The translations under genes were made by a program, and so were the position numbers. 40,211 bases of DNA from Clostridia bacterium (GTDB taxonomy: Bacteria; Bacillota; Clostridia; Christensenellales; Aristaeellaceae), in the NCBI GenBank assembly GCA_017470145.1, contig JAFUFB010000011.1, positions 1 through 40,211 of the forward strand. The letters run 5' to 3'. The notes below the pieces were generated by a model that saw nothing but the letters and a program-made list of their open reading frames with translations, had not been told where the DNA came from and ran no database searches. The number at the start of each line of letters is the position of its first letter. Position 1 is the first letter of the stretch. This document shows positions 1 through 8,095 of the stretch, in pieces.

Positions 1-112
1 ATCTGAGCCTGAAAGTGTTGATTTTCCTTATGTTTGTGTGAAATTTTCAAGGTGCAGGTTCGGAACTGCGCCGGATTATGTCAACGGTCGTACTGATGGT
101 CTTGTGATGCCT
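1..112. other. Unassigned left edge
   Basis: There is no open frame and no recognisable RNA. The sequence begins just where homology of the neighbouring sensor gene ends, so it could be the end of a mobile element or a rearrangement junction. No terminal repeat can be tested because the window stops here. Confidence 0.3.
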
Positions 113-526
113 TCAGGATGACCTTTTGACCCTAACATCATAAATACTGGTGGATGAATAAACATAGTCATCGCCCTCAAAATGAATATATATTTCTTTG
201 ATGGTATCATTCACCGCGCGATAGGATGCCAGCTTTCCTGAAAAGCGAGAAGCCTTCACGGGATCGTTAGCGTAGGCCACGGGCGTAATATCATTGTTGG
301 TCATTTGTCCCGCGATAGAAACCAGCGTAGAAACCAAATGCGACTGGGCGTCCTGTACCAGGTTCAGGTTGGACTGGTGAGTGTTGAGCAAAATCTGGGT
401 ATGCAAGCGGGAGAAGGAGCGATAGGCATACGAAACCATCACGATCATCACAATCAGCAAAATCACCAGGTAGGAAGCAAAGTTTCTTAACAGCAGTTTG
501 CTGATCCTTCTTTGTTTGTTCTGCAT
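113..526 (-). pseudogene. Truncated N-terminus of a membrane sensor of the AraC-type regulator family
   Basis: The 137-residue product has a short basic N-terminus, one membrane helix at about residues 13-33, and the start of an extracellular sensor region. It resembles the first part of the full-length 746-residue regulator at 5838-8078: both run from a membrane helix to a 'VYSSTS'/'MYTSAS' segment. The reading frame stops there, so the second membrane helix, the linker and the DNA-binding domain are missing. I could not find a continuation in the other two frames of the remaining 112 bases. The start is the ATG at 526 behind GAGGAG; the longer upstream frame has no ribosome site. It lies downstream of the importer 1 binding-protein gene, where a matching regulator is expected. 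Either an insertion or a rearrangement has cut it, or the rest lies outside the window in another frame. That it is a broken gene is inference. Confidence 0.6.
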
Positions 527-559
527 GTGTATAGCTCCTCGTATCTGAAATGTACAATG

Positions 560-589
560 CGCACCTCGACCCAACAGGATCGAGGTGCG
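560..589. repeat. 10-bp hairpin between the importer 1 binding-protein gene and the truncated regulator
   Basis: CGCACCTCGA and TCGAGGTGCG form a perfect 10-bp stem around a 10-base loop. There is no T-run on the minus strand, so it is more likely an mRNA-stabilising or partial-termination structure than a strong intrinsic terminator. Confidence 0.6.
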
Positions 590-603
590 TATCCCGCACG
601 CGA

Positions 604-634
604 ATTATACCATGCGGGAAGAGGCGGAATCAAC
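604..634 (-). promoter_or_regulatory. Possible promoter of the truncated regulator
   Basis: On minus, TATAAT (609-604) is preceded by a weak TTGATT (634-629) with a long 19-base spacer. This would give the regulator its own start downstream of the importer genes. The -10 is perfect but the -35 and spacing are poor. Confidence 0.35.
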
Positions 635-643
635 CTATGGATT

Positions 644-2179
644 TTACTGATTCGCTTCTACGTACCGATTGTAAACGGTTTGATACAGTGCAATATAATC
701 ATCCAGGCGGATGTTCTGCAGTGTGCTCTCATAGGTTGCCCAGCTTTCATCGGTCACGCCCTTGACAATGAAATTGGCCAGGGATTCCTTGGCGTACTTG
801 TCGATTTCAGCATGCAGCAGGGAACGCTGCGTGGATTCATCCACATCGAAGGTGATCAGCTTGGAAAGAATGTTCCAGCTATTCTTTTCAATGACGCCCG
901 CGGCCTCATACGCTTCGCAGTAGGCTGTCTTTTCAACGCGGTGAGAGGGCATGTTCACCTTGGCGAAATATTCGGGACCAGAGCAATACATCATGGCGGA
1001 CTGACCGGGCACTGTGCGGGTACCATCGCTCATGGGGAAAATCTCCACCTTGCCATCTTCATCATAACCCCAGAATTCATCCTTGGCGCCATTGTAACCG
1101 GTAATCATGTTTTCCCAGGCAAACTGGGTATCGAGCCACTTGGCGGCCGCTTCCACGTCCTTGCAGCCAGCAGTGATCGCCGCGCCAAAGGAGGGAATCT
1201 CCAGATACCGCTGCAGGGTAGCCTGATAGCCATCGGCGGAGAAAGGAATTACGCACTCATATTGCTGCCAGATCGCATCGTCGGTACCCATGGCAGACAT
1301 CCGCCAGCGCCAGGTAACGCCCACGTTGCCAGCATTGATCTTTGCTTCGGAAGCGTTGGAATCCTGAGAAATGGCTTCCACATCGATCAGGCCTTCGTTA
1401 TACCAGCGGCTGACGGTCTCCAGGGCCGGCCGCAGGCCTTCCGCCTGGAGAGGAGAGTACACATTGCCTTTCTCGTCCAGAGCAACATGGATTTCGTTGT
1501 TGGCCACGCCCCAGAAGTTAAGAAGGTGAGCGATGCCATCCGTCAAATTACGCAGGGTGCCGCCCATGGGGATTTCATTGGAGGAATCGCCATCGCCATC
1601 CGCGTCCTGATCCCGGAAGGCAATCAGCACCTTTTCAAAGTCTTCCACCGTGGTGGGGATTTCCAGGCCCAGATTGTCCAGCCATACCTTGTTGATGAAC
1701 AGATGGGCATCCGTGTTGATATTCTGAGGGATCAGCCAACCTAGCTGATAGGTTTTGCCGTCGGAGGACTTGAGGCTCTGGGCGGTTTGAGGATCATAAT
1801 CCAGATACGCCTTGTAGTTGGGCATATACTGCTCAATGATGTCATCCAGGGGAATCAGGATCTCCTGGTCCACGCCATACATTTCCAGATCCAATCCACC
1901 GCGGACGATGACATCGGGGTATTCGCCACTGGCCAGCATCAGGTTCACCTTGGTACTCCAGTCCGAACCCTTGATCTGGTTAAAGGTGGCGTGTACGCCG
2001 CTCTGGGCGGTGATGCCGATATCAGGATCGTTGAAATAGGGCATGTTGGCAAAGTCCAGGTCATCGATGTCACGATACTCAACCATGACGCTGATTTCCT
2101 TCACGTCGTCCGCGAAGGCGGTGGGGATGCAGGCCAGCAGCATGATGGCGGCCAGCAGGAGAGAAAGGGTCTTTTTCAT
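644..2179 (-). CDS. Extracellular solute-binding protein of a carbohydrate ABC importer (importer 1)
   Basis: This 511-residue protein has a signal peptide (two Lys at positions 2-3, hydrophobic core, 'AFA' before Asp24-25) and the layout of the large LplA/YtcQ-type oligosaccharide-binding proteins. It contains 'SGEYPDVIVRGG', the order of conserved blocks seen in its two paralogues in this window, and a 'GVTDESWATYE' segment near the C-terminus. It should capture an oligosaccharide outside the cell and deliver it to the LplB/LplC permease encoded just upstream. Cys17 in 'LLAC' could be a lipobox, but the hydrophobic stretch before it is short, so lipid anchoring is uncertain. The start at 2179 follows AAGGAGG. 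The neighbouring GH28 enzyme hints at pectin-derived sugars; the exact ligand cannot be read from sequence. Confidence 0.9.
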   Translation of the reverse strand: MKKTLSLLLAAIMLLACIPTAFADDVKEISVMVEYRDIDDLDFANMPYFNDPDIGITAQSGVHATFNQIKGSDWSTKVNLMLASGEYPDVIVRGGLDLEMYGVDQEILIPLDDIIEQYMPNYKAYLDYDPQTAQSLKSSDGKTYQLGWLIPQNINTDAHLFINKVWLDNLGLEIPTTVEDFEKVLIAFRDQDADGDGDSSNEIPMGGTLRNLTDGIAHLLNFWGVANNEIHVALDEKGNVYSPLQAEGLRPALETVSRWYNEGLIDVEAISQDSNASEAKINAGNVGVTWRWRMSAMGTDDAIWQQYECVIPFSADGYQATLQRYLEIPSFGAAITAGCKDVEAAAKWLDTQFAWENMITGYNGAKDEFWGYDEDGKVEIFPMSDGTRTVPGQSAMMYCSGPEYFAKVNMPSHRVEKTAYCEAYEAAGVIEKNSWNILSKLITFDVDESTQRSLLHAEIDKYAKESLANFIVKGVTDESWATYESTLQNIRLDDYIALYQTVYNRYVEANQ

Positions 2180-2203
2180 GGGGAAACCTCCTTATATTTT
2201 TTG

Positions 2204-2222
2204 ATCGGGACCAACTCCCGAT
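2204..2222 (-). repeat. Intercistronic hairpin between lplC and the binding-protein gene
   Basis: ATCGGGA and TCCCGAT form a 7-bp stem with a 5-base loop, followed on minus by CAAAAAA and then the ribosome site of the binding-protein gene. It may protect the downstream message so that the binding protein is made in excess over the permeases. Confidence 0.55.
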
Positions 2223-2247
2223 GGGAAACGGGGAAAAAGCAAGGGCC

Positions 2248-3180
2248 TTAGCCTTTCACAGAACCAATCATGACGCCCTTTACAAAGAACCTCTGCATGC
2301 AAAGGTACAGCACCACAGCCGGGGCAGTCGATACCACAATGATGCAGTATTTTGCAATTTGTGCCCGGTTCAGCAATTCCGCGTCCTGTTCCGCCGTATC
2401 GCTGACCATGCTCATGAGCAGCTCTCGACTGGATTCCAAGGATGCCAGGATTTCCTTCAAGATGGTTTGCAGGGGCAAAAGCGACCGGGTTTGCAGGTAA
2501 ATCAACCCTGTCCAGTAGTCATTCCATTTGGCGACGCCATAATATACGGACAGAACCGCAATGATCGTGCCGCTGAGCGGAATGACGATCCGGATAAAAT
2601 ATTGCAGCTGGGAAGCGCCATCCAGATTCGCCGCCTCATACAGCGCTTCGGGAATTGTGGAGGTGATGTATGTGCGGGCCACCATCACGTTCCACACAGA
2701 CACGCAGCCCATCAGAATACAAACCCAGGCTTTGTTGTACAACCCCACATCCCGAACAGTCAAGAAGGTAGGAATCAAGCCGCCGTTGAAAAACATCGTG
2801 AAAGCGAATAGGAAGGAAAGCAGTTTCTTGCCAGGAAACTTCCTGGACAGGGTAAAGGCCGCGCCCATGGTGACCACCAGGCTGATGGCGGTGCCCACCA
2901 CGGTGTACACCACAGAATTAAAGAAGGAATGAATCAATTCCTGATTCTGGAACACCGCGTTGTAACCCAGCAGGGTCATTCCCCGTGGATAGAGCGTTAC
3001 CTGGCCGGATGTCACCAGCGTCGCGTCAGAAAAGGAGCAGATGATGACTAGATAAATAGGATACAAGGTAACGATCAGCACCAAGGCCACCATAATGCCA
3101 ATGAAAATATTGAAGGCCCTGTCGGCTTTGATGATCTTCTGTTTCGCGGGCTTCATGTTCTGTTTCGCAAGGGCTGTCAT
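2248..3180 (-). CDS. Carbohydrate ABC importer permease, LplC/YtcP type
   Basis: This 310-residue inner-membrane protein has about six transmembrane helices. The permease EAA loop that docks the ATPase is visible as 'EALYEAANLDGASQLQYF' at about residues 190-207. The N-terminal 'DRAFNIFIGIMVALVLIVTLYPIYLVIICSFSD' block and the C-terminal 'FFVKGVMIGSVKG' are hallmarks shared with its paralogue at 10878-11813. It pairs with the LplB-type protein encoded 17 bases upstream to form the translocation channel. No ATPase gene is adjacent, which is usual for this family, where one shared MsmX-like ATPase serves several importers. The start at 3180 follows GAGGAGG. Confidence 0.93.
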   Translation of the reverse strand: MTALAKQNMKPAKQKIIKADRAFNIFIGIMVALVLIVTLYPIYLVIICSFSDATLVTSGQVTLYPRGMTLLGYNAVFQNQELIHSFFNSVVYTVVGTAISLVVTMGAAFTLSRKFPGKKLLSFLFAFTMFFNGGLIPTFLTVRDVGLYNKAWVCILMGCVSVWNVMVARTYITSTIPEALYEAANLDGASQLQYFIRIVIPLSGTIIAVLSVYYGVAKWNDYWTGLIYLQTRSLLPLQTILKEILASLESSRELLMSMVSDTAEQDAELLNRAQIAKYCIIVVSTAPAVVLYLCMQRFFVKGVMIGSVKG

Positions 3181-3197
3181 GTGAGTTTCCTCCTCTC

Positions 3198-4154
3198 TTA
3201 AAACAGCGTTTCTCCATTCATTCTGGCAGAAATCCGATTGGTAGACAACACCAGAATGAAGTTCACGACATTAACAAACAGGCCGATGGCCGCGGTATAG
3301 GAGAATTGGCCAGAGCCGAGGCCCATGCTATAGACATATGTCCCGATGATGTCTGAGGTAGCCATGTTCCCCCCGGTTTGCAGCAACAGTGTTTTCTGAG
3401 TCGAGGAAGAAAGCAGGGAGCCGCTGTTCAAAATCAACATCATGGTCGCGGTGGGAATGATATGGGGCAAATCAATATAGCGAACCTTCTGCCACTTGTT
3501 GGCGCCATCGATAGTCGCGGCCTCGTACAGCTCTGGATCCACGCCCGCCAGCGCGGCAATATATAGGATGGAATCCCAGCCCGCGTTTTGCCAGATGCCG
3601 GAGATGATGTACACAGGGCGGAACCAGCTGGCTTCATTCATGAAGTAGATGGATTTACCTCCCATGGCGGTGATCAAATGATTCACGATACCATTGGTGG
3701 GTGAAAGCAGGATATAGAGGATCCCGGCCAGAACCACCGTGGAAATGAAGTGAGGCACGTAAATGGCTGTTTGGGTGAATTTCTTCAGCCGCTGGGAACG
3801 AATGTTGTTGACAATCAGCGCCAGGGCAATGGGCATTGGAAAGGTAAAAAGCAATCCCAGTACATTCAGCAGCAGCGTATTGCTAATCAGGCGTCTAAAG
3901 TAATAAGCATTGAAAAAGGTGTAAAAATGCTTGAATCCGTTCATGCTGGTCCAGGGGCTTCCCGAGATGCCCCGCACAGCCTTGTAATCCTTGAACGCGA
4001 TTTGAATGCCGTACATCGGCAGGTAATTAAAGATGATCAGATAGACCAGTGCTGGAAGAATAAGCACATAGAGCCAGCGATTCTGGAGTATCCCTTGCCC
4101 GGTTTTCTTCATCCGGGTTCCCATGGATACCTTTCTTTTTTCTACTTGTTGCAC
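3198..4154 (-). CDS. Carbohydrate ABC importer permease, LplB/YteP type
   Basis: This 318-residue membrane protein has about six helices, beginning with 'WLYVLILPALVYLIIFNYLPMYGIQIAF', and an EAA loop 'DPELYEAATIDGANKW'. I chose the GTG at 4154 because AGGAGG lies 7 bases upstream and it gives a length (318) that matches the paralogue at 9910-10863 (317). The ATG-initiated frame reaching 4322 would overlap the divergent promoter and has no ribosome site. It is the first gene of importer 1 and is transcribed divergently from the GH28 gene. Two copies of a 14-bp palindrome lie in the shared intergenic region and may regulate both. Confidence 0.92.
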   Translation of the reverse strand: MQQVEKRKVSMGTRMKKTGQGILQNRWLYVLILPALVYLIIFNYLPMYGIQIAFKDYKAVRGISGSPWTSMNGFKHFYTFFNAYYFRRLISNTLLLNVLGLLFTFPMPIALALIVNNIRSQRLKKFTQTAIYVPHFISTVVLAGILYILLSPTNGIVNHLITAMGGKSIYFMNEASWFRPVYIISGIWQNAGWDSILYIAALAGVDPELYEAATIDGANKWQKVRYIDLPHIIPTATMMLILNSGSLLSSSTQKTLLLQTGGNMATSDIIGTYVYSMGLGSGQFSYTAAIGLFVNVVNFILVLSTNRISARMNGETLF

Positions 4155-4232
4155 GGACACCCCTCCTTTTTCTTTTGGTCGGTATTTTTCCGACGAGAAC
4201 ATTTTTGCATGAAAGGAGTCAAAGCGCAATTG

Positions 4233-4246
4233 GCAGAAATTTCCGC
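4233..4246. promoter_or_regulatory. Candidate operator, copy 1 (GCNGAAATTTCNGC)
   Basis: GCAGAAATTTCCGC is an inverted repeat with consensus GCNGAAATTTCNGC. It lies 79 bases before the lplB start and 66 bases (centre to centre) from a second copy. An AraC-family regulator is encoded nearby, so it is a plausible binding site, but this is inference. Confidence 0.45.
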
Positions 4247-4298
4247 ATTGGCTTGAAACGGGAAAGAAGTAAGCGGCGCCGGGTTTTTGCCACGTTGT

Positions 4299-4312
4299 GC
4301 AGAAATTTCGGC
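4299..4312. promoter_or_regulatory. Candidate operator, copy 2 (GCNGAAATTTCNGC)
   Basis: GCAGAAATTTCGGC ends two bases before the weak -35 of the GH28 promoter. That is where an AraC-type activator would touch RNA polymerase. Confidence 0.45.
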
Positions 4313-4314
4313 AT

Positions 4315-4343
4315 AGTTTCATTCGAACAAATTGTGATAAAAT
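4315..4343 (+). promoter_or_regulatory. Probable activator-dependent promoter of the GH28 gene
   Basis: TAAAAT at 4338-4343 lies 17 bases after AGTTTC, which is a poor -35. A weak -35 directly beside a palindromic site suggests dependence on an activator. Confidence 0.4.
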
Positions 4344-4380
4344 AGAGCGCAGAAAAGCAAGACAGAACGGAGGAAAAGAA

Positions 4381-5895
4381 ATGAATCTGTATGCCCCATT
4401 CGAAGCCAGAACGTCTGAAACCCTGCTGATCTACTGGGACAAGTTCCGGGAGGGTCCAAACACGATTCAATACAAAGTATATGTAGACGAGAAATGGTTC
4501 TCCTCCGTTTTTTGCACGGATGAGACGATCACCGGTCTGGAACCGGACAGAGAATACAGCCTTCGGGTCACCGCGGAGGAGAATGGGCAGCTGTTGCGCA
4601 CAGCTGGGCCAATCTTCGTCCGCACGAAGCCCGCTGGAGAAAGACTGGATGTGACGGAGTTTGGCGCCGTGGGGGATGGCTGCAGGCTAAATACCTTGGA
4701 AATCCAACAGGCCATAGACGCCTGCCCTGAAGCCGGCACAGTGTACGTGCCAGACGGGGTTTTCCGAACCGGCGCACTGTTTTTGAAAAGCCATATGACC
4801 CTGTGGCTTTCTGAGAAAGCGACGCTGTTGGGCAGTGAGAATCTGCGGGATTATCCAGTGTACATGTATCGCTACGAAGGACGGGAAAAGCCGCGCTTTG
4901 CCAGCCTGATCAACATGCCCATCGTCCTGCCTGCAGATTGCGCGACAGCGCCGGCATGGACGGATGTGACTATTCGAGGAGGCGTCTTCAACGCGAATGG
5001 CATGGCGCTATTCCAACAGGAATTGAATCATCCGGAGGGAAATCGGGGAAGCGCGGTGGCTCTCCGGAACATTGACGGGCTATACCTGTACGATACCACG
5101 ATTCGCCAAGCGCCTTTCTGGTGCCTGCATATCATTTACAGCAACCACGTAACCATGAATCGAATCAAAATTCGCAATAAGTTTGACGAAAATGGAAACC
5201 GTTACCAGGGTCTGTACAACGGCGATGGCATCGACCCTGATTCCTGCGGATTTGTGAACATCCTGCATTCCAGCATTGAAAGCCAGGATGATTGTGTAGC
5301 GATTAAATCCGGACGGGATGAGGAAGGCCGTCAAGTAGGCATCCCTTCCCACGATATTCGGATAACGAATTGTGAGTTTTCCCATGGCTTCGGTGCGGCC
5401 ATCGGCAGCGAAATGTCCGGCGGCGTCTGGGATGTGCTGGTGCAGGACTGCGTCTTTCATCAGTCCTTCAGCCTGGGCAGCGTAAAAAACTGCCGCGGCC
5501 GCGGCAGTATCATCAAAAGGGTTACCTATGAAAACATTCACATGATCAATACCTCTACAGAGCATGATATGACCAAATGGTTCAAAGGGGCGATCAACGT
5601 GGATCAATCCTATGGTTTGGATAGCTTCACCGTGGATGAGTTGCACCCCGTGACGGAAGGAACGCCTTCTATTCGTGAAATCGCTTTTCGGAATATCACG
5701 ATCGACACCGCAACTGGATACGCGGTTTTTCTTTGCGGGCTGCCGGAAAACCACATGCAGCAGATTCTTCTGGAAAACATCACAGCCCGGGCGCCCCACG
5801 GCATCCTCGTTGAAAACACGGATGCGGTTTTCCTGAATCAGGTGGCGGTCGATCCCTCCCCACGGGAGGAATCGGCCGTTTCCTTCCGATATTGA
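4381..5895 (+). CDS. GH28-family polygalacturonase-type glycoside hydrolase with N-terminal FN3-like domain
   Basis: This 504-residue protein has no signal peptide and so probably acts in the cytoplasm on imported oligogalacturonides or rhamnogalacturonides. Residues 1-84 look like a fibronectin-III-type domain. A pectin-lyase-like beta-helix follows from 'DVTEFGAVGDG' (about 90). The GH28 signature motifs are present: 'NGDGID' at 280-285 (Asp282), 'SQDDCVAIKSG' with Asp303-Asp304, 'SHGFGAAIGSE' with His335, and 'SVKN' with Lys369 in the position of the usual R-I-K. The start ATG follows GGAGG at a normal distance; the frame is open upstream but without a ribosome site. It is divergent from importer 1. 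Its last 58 bases overlap the 3' end of the convergent regulator gene. Exo-acting polygalacturonase is my best guess; substrate specificity is unknown. Confidence 0.9.
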   Translation: MNLYAPFEARTSETLLIYWDKFREGPNTIQYKVYVDEKWFSSVFCTDETITGLEPDREYSLRVTAEENGQLLRTAGPIFVRTKPAGERLDVTEFGAVGDGCRLNTLEIQQAIDACPEAGTVYVPDGVFRTGALFLKSHMTLWLSEKATLLGSENLRDYPVYMYRYEGREKPRFASLINMPIVLPADCATAPAWTDVTIRGGVFNANGMALFQQELNHPEGNRGSAVALRNIDGLYLYDTTIRQAPFWCLHIIYSNHVTMNRIKIRNKFDENGNRYQGLYNGDGIDPDSCGFVNILHSSIESQDDCVAIKSGRDEEGRQVGIPSHDIRITNCEFSHGFGAAIGSEMSGGVWDVLVQDCVFHQSFSLGSVKNCRGRGSIIKRVTYENIHMINTSTEHDMTKWFKGAINVDQSYGLDSFTVDELHPVTEGTPSIREIAFRNITIDTATGYAVFLCGLPENHMQQILLENITARAPHGILVENTDAVFLNQVAVDPSPREESAVSFRY

Positions 5896-8078
5896 AGCGG
5901 CGTCTCTCCCACCACCTGCTTAAACCGCCGAATAAAGCTGCCGGAATCGTAGTATCCCACCTGGACGCTGATTTCCCGAATGGTCAGCTCCGTCTCCCGC
6001 AGCAGCTCCTTCGCCTTCTCGCTGCGCAGCAACGTCAGATAATCCGAGGGCGTCAAGCCCATCCGCTCCTTAAAGCTCAGGCTCAGCTTCGCGGTGGAAA
6101 GATCGAAGGATTCCGCGATGGCCGCCATGGAGATTTCCGGATCGGTAAAATGGGCGTCGATGTACCGCGCCGCCTGGGAGATGGGATCCTCCGCCGGCGG
6201 CGTCTGCCCCTGGGGCTCCGCCTCCTCCCGCATCAGCTGATCGCAAAGGCGGCGCAGCAGCTCGTCCAGATCGTCAATGGTCTGGCAGGAGGTCAGGGTA
6301 AAGATATCATAGAAATCCCGCGCCTCCCGCCCGTCCGCCAGCTTGGCCGCCTGGGAGCGAGTCAGGGTATCAATGACGTCATTATAGATCATGCGGAAGG
6401 CGAAGGGAGACATGCTGGTGTTCTTCAGGAAGCGCAGCAGCTCGCTGATTTGTTCGTCCAGCCGTTCCCGATTGTTCAGCGCCAGGGCCTGGCTGATGCC
6501 GTTGGTAATCTTCTGGGCCCGGGGCAGCACATCCTCTAAATTGGCGGACAAATCCCCATAGGTCACCACCCGTTCCCGCCCCATAACAAACCGATTCTCA
6601 TAGGCCGCGGCGGCCTCCAGATAGGCCGTGGGCGCCTCCGTATAGGAGGTGTGCAGGGCGGACAGGGCGGTGACTCCATTGTTTCCCTCCCCGCTGTCCT
6701 TCCGGCGAATCCGCTCCGCCAGGTCATAAATCAAGGCCGGTTCCTCCGCGAAGGCCAGGAAAAGATAGGCCTTCATGGCCACCAGCTCCGCCCCCACGGC
6801 GCTGCCGCCCCGCAGGGAGGCGAAGGGTTCCTGATTGATCTCAAAGGGCCGATCCCACTCCTCGGAAGCGGAGCACAGAATCACCCCGTAATATTTCTTG
6901 TCAATGTCCAGTCCCAGCCCCGCCGCGGCCCGCGCGATTTCCCCCTCCTCCGCGAAGCGCCGCTTGATGAACCGGAACACAAAATACCGCCGCCGCATGG
7001 GCAGGGATTGCTCCAGCTGGCTGGCCAGTTCGCTGTTCCGGGCCGTCAGCTGCCGAATGCCGCTGGAAATCTGGGTCAGCTCATCCTTCCGCTCCGCCGC
7101 CTCCGGCGCCAGCAGGCTGGAAATTTCCTCAATGGGCCGGGCATGGCGCCGGGCGATCCAAAGGATCAGCGCCACCGAGGCCGTCAGCAGCGCCCCCAGC
7201 ATAATCATGACATTGCTGAGGCTGCGCCAAACCGCCGCGTTCACCGTGCTCATCCGCAGCGCAGTCATGTACCGCATGCCCCAGCTCCGATCCTCCAGCG
7301 TCACCGCCAGCCACTTCTCTCCCTGGCTGGAAAGGACACGGCTGTACTCCCCCTCCTTCGGGGTCCAGTTGACCTCCTGGGCAGACAGGGGCAGATCCTC
7401 CGCCTGGGTCAGCAGCTGATCCCCATAAAAAATATAGGTGTTCAGCTCCGTGTCGATGGCGTCCGCGAACAGATTGCGATAGCTGCTTTCCTTCACCAGG
7501 AAAAACAAGCTCCCCTTGCTGGCCCCCGGGTTCGACCCTAGGGGCAAAATGAAGCCCACCATGCGGGATTCCGTGCCGTCCATCAGGCTGGACCGAATCC
7601 GCTGGGCCGGCAGCACCGTGATTCGATCCTGCCCCTGCAGCTGCTGGCGCAGGGTATCCGGATCCGTGCTTTCGAATTCCGTCATCCGGAGGAACCGGTC
7701 AATGGTCATGGAGGAGGCCGAGGTATACATCCGGTCCTCCCCCCGGAAGGTCAGATACATCTGGTCGCAAAAGGTGTTGATGGCCGTATAGGGCACCAGC
7801 TGCATCTGCAGCTCGTAAGCCTTCCAGGGCTCCTTTTCATAGGAAAAGCCCTCGATCTGAGGCGAAAGCCCCATCTCCTCCGCCGTGCTGATCATGGCGG
7901 AGATCGCGCTTTCATGCTGCATGGCGATGCGGGTCAGGCGGTTGATCTGCGTCTCCACCATCCGCTCCTGAATCTGACGCTGGGAGGTATACAGCAGATA
8001 GGCGGAGATGCCGGAGAACAGCACCAGCAGCACCAGGGTATAGGACAGCGCGTAGCGAATAAAGATCGATCTTCGCAT
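5838..8078 (-). CDS. Membrane-bound sensor-regulator with C-terminal AraC-type DNA-binding domain
   Basis: This 746-residue one-component regulator has a first membrane helix at about residues 8-30, an extracellular sensing region to about 280, a second helix ('VMIMLGALLTASVALILWIA'), and a cytoplasmic linker. An AraC/XylS double helix-turn-helix occupies roughly the last 110 residues ('SMAAIAESFDLSTAKLSLSFKE' then 'IREISVQVGYYDSGSFIRRFKQ'). Such YesN/YtdP-like proteins sense a sugar or binding protein outside and activate importer genes. The start at 8078 follows AAAGGAGG, which lies just behind the stop of the upstream binding-protein gene, so the two are co-transcribed. Likely targets are importer 2 and perhaps the GH28/importer 1 region. 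Its 3' end overlaps the GH28 gene. Confidence 0.9.
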   Translation of the reverse strand: MRRSIFIRYALSYTLVLLVLFSGISAYLLYTSQRQIQERMVETQINRLTRIAMQHESAISAMISTAEEMGLSPQIEGFSYEKEPWKAYELQMQLVPYTAINTFCDQMYLTFRGEDRMYTSASSMTIDRFLRMTEFESTDPDTLRQQLQGQDRITVLPAQRIRSSLMDGTESRMVGFILPLGSNPGASKGSLFFLVKESSYRNLFADAIDTELNTYIFYGDQLLTQAEDLPLSAQEVNWTPKEGEYSRVLSSQGEKWLAVTLEDRSWGMRYMTALRMSTVNAAVWRSLSNVMIMLGALLTASVALILWIARRHARPIEEISSLLAPEAAERKDELTQISSGIRQLTARNSELASQLEQSLPMRRRYFVFRFIKRRFAEEGEIARAAAGLGLDIDKKYYGVILCSASEEWDRPFEINQEPFASLRGGSAVGAELVAMKAYLFLAFAEEPALIYDLAERIRRKDSGEGNNGVTALSALHTSYTEAPTAYLEAAAAYENRFVMGRERVVTYGDLSANLEDVLPRAQKITNGISQALALNNRERLDEQISELLRFLKNTSMSPFAFRMIYNDVIDTLTRSQAAKLADGREARDFYDIFTLTSCQTIDDLDELLRRLCDQLMREEAEPQGQTPPAEDPISQAARYIDAHFTDPEISMAAIAESFDLSTAKLSLSFKERMGLTPSDYLTLLRSEKAKELLRETELTIREISVQVGYYDSGSFIRRFKQVVGETPLQYRKETADSSRGEGSTAT

Positions 8079-8095
8079 CCCCGGAACGCCTCCTT

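Noticed and set aside
512-1744. Long plus-strand open frame opposite the importer 1 binding protein
   Set aside because: It is the antisense of a clear binding-protein gene, has no ribosome site and its composition (His, Gly, Ile-rich) is typical of a shadow frame.
3198-4322. Longer start for the importer 1 LplB gene at 4322
   Set aside because: It would add 56 residues with no family similarity, cover the divergent promoter region and lack a ribosome site; the GTG at 4154 fits better.
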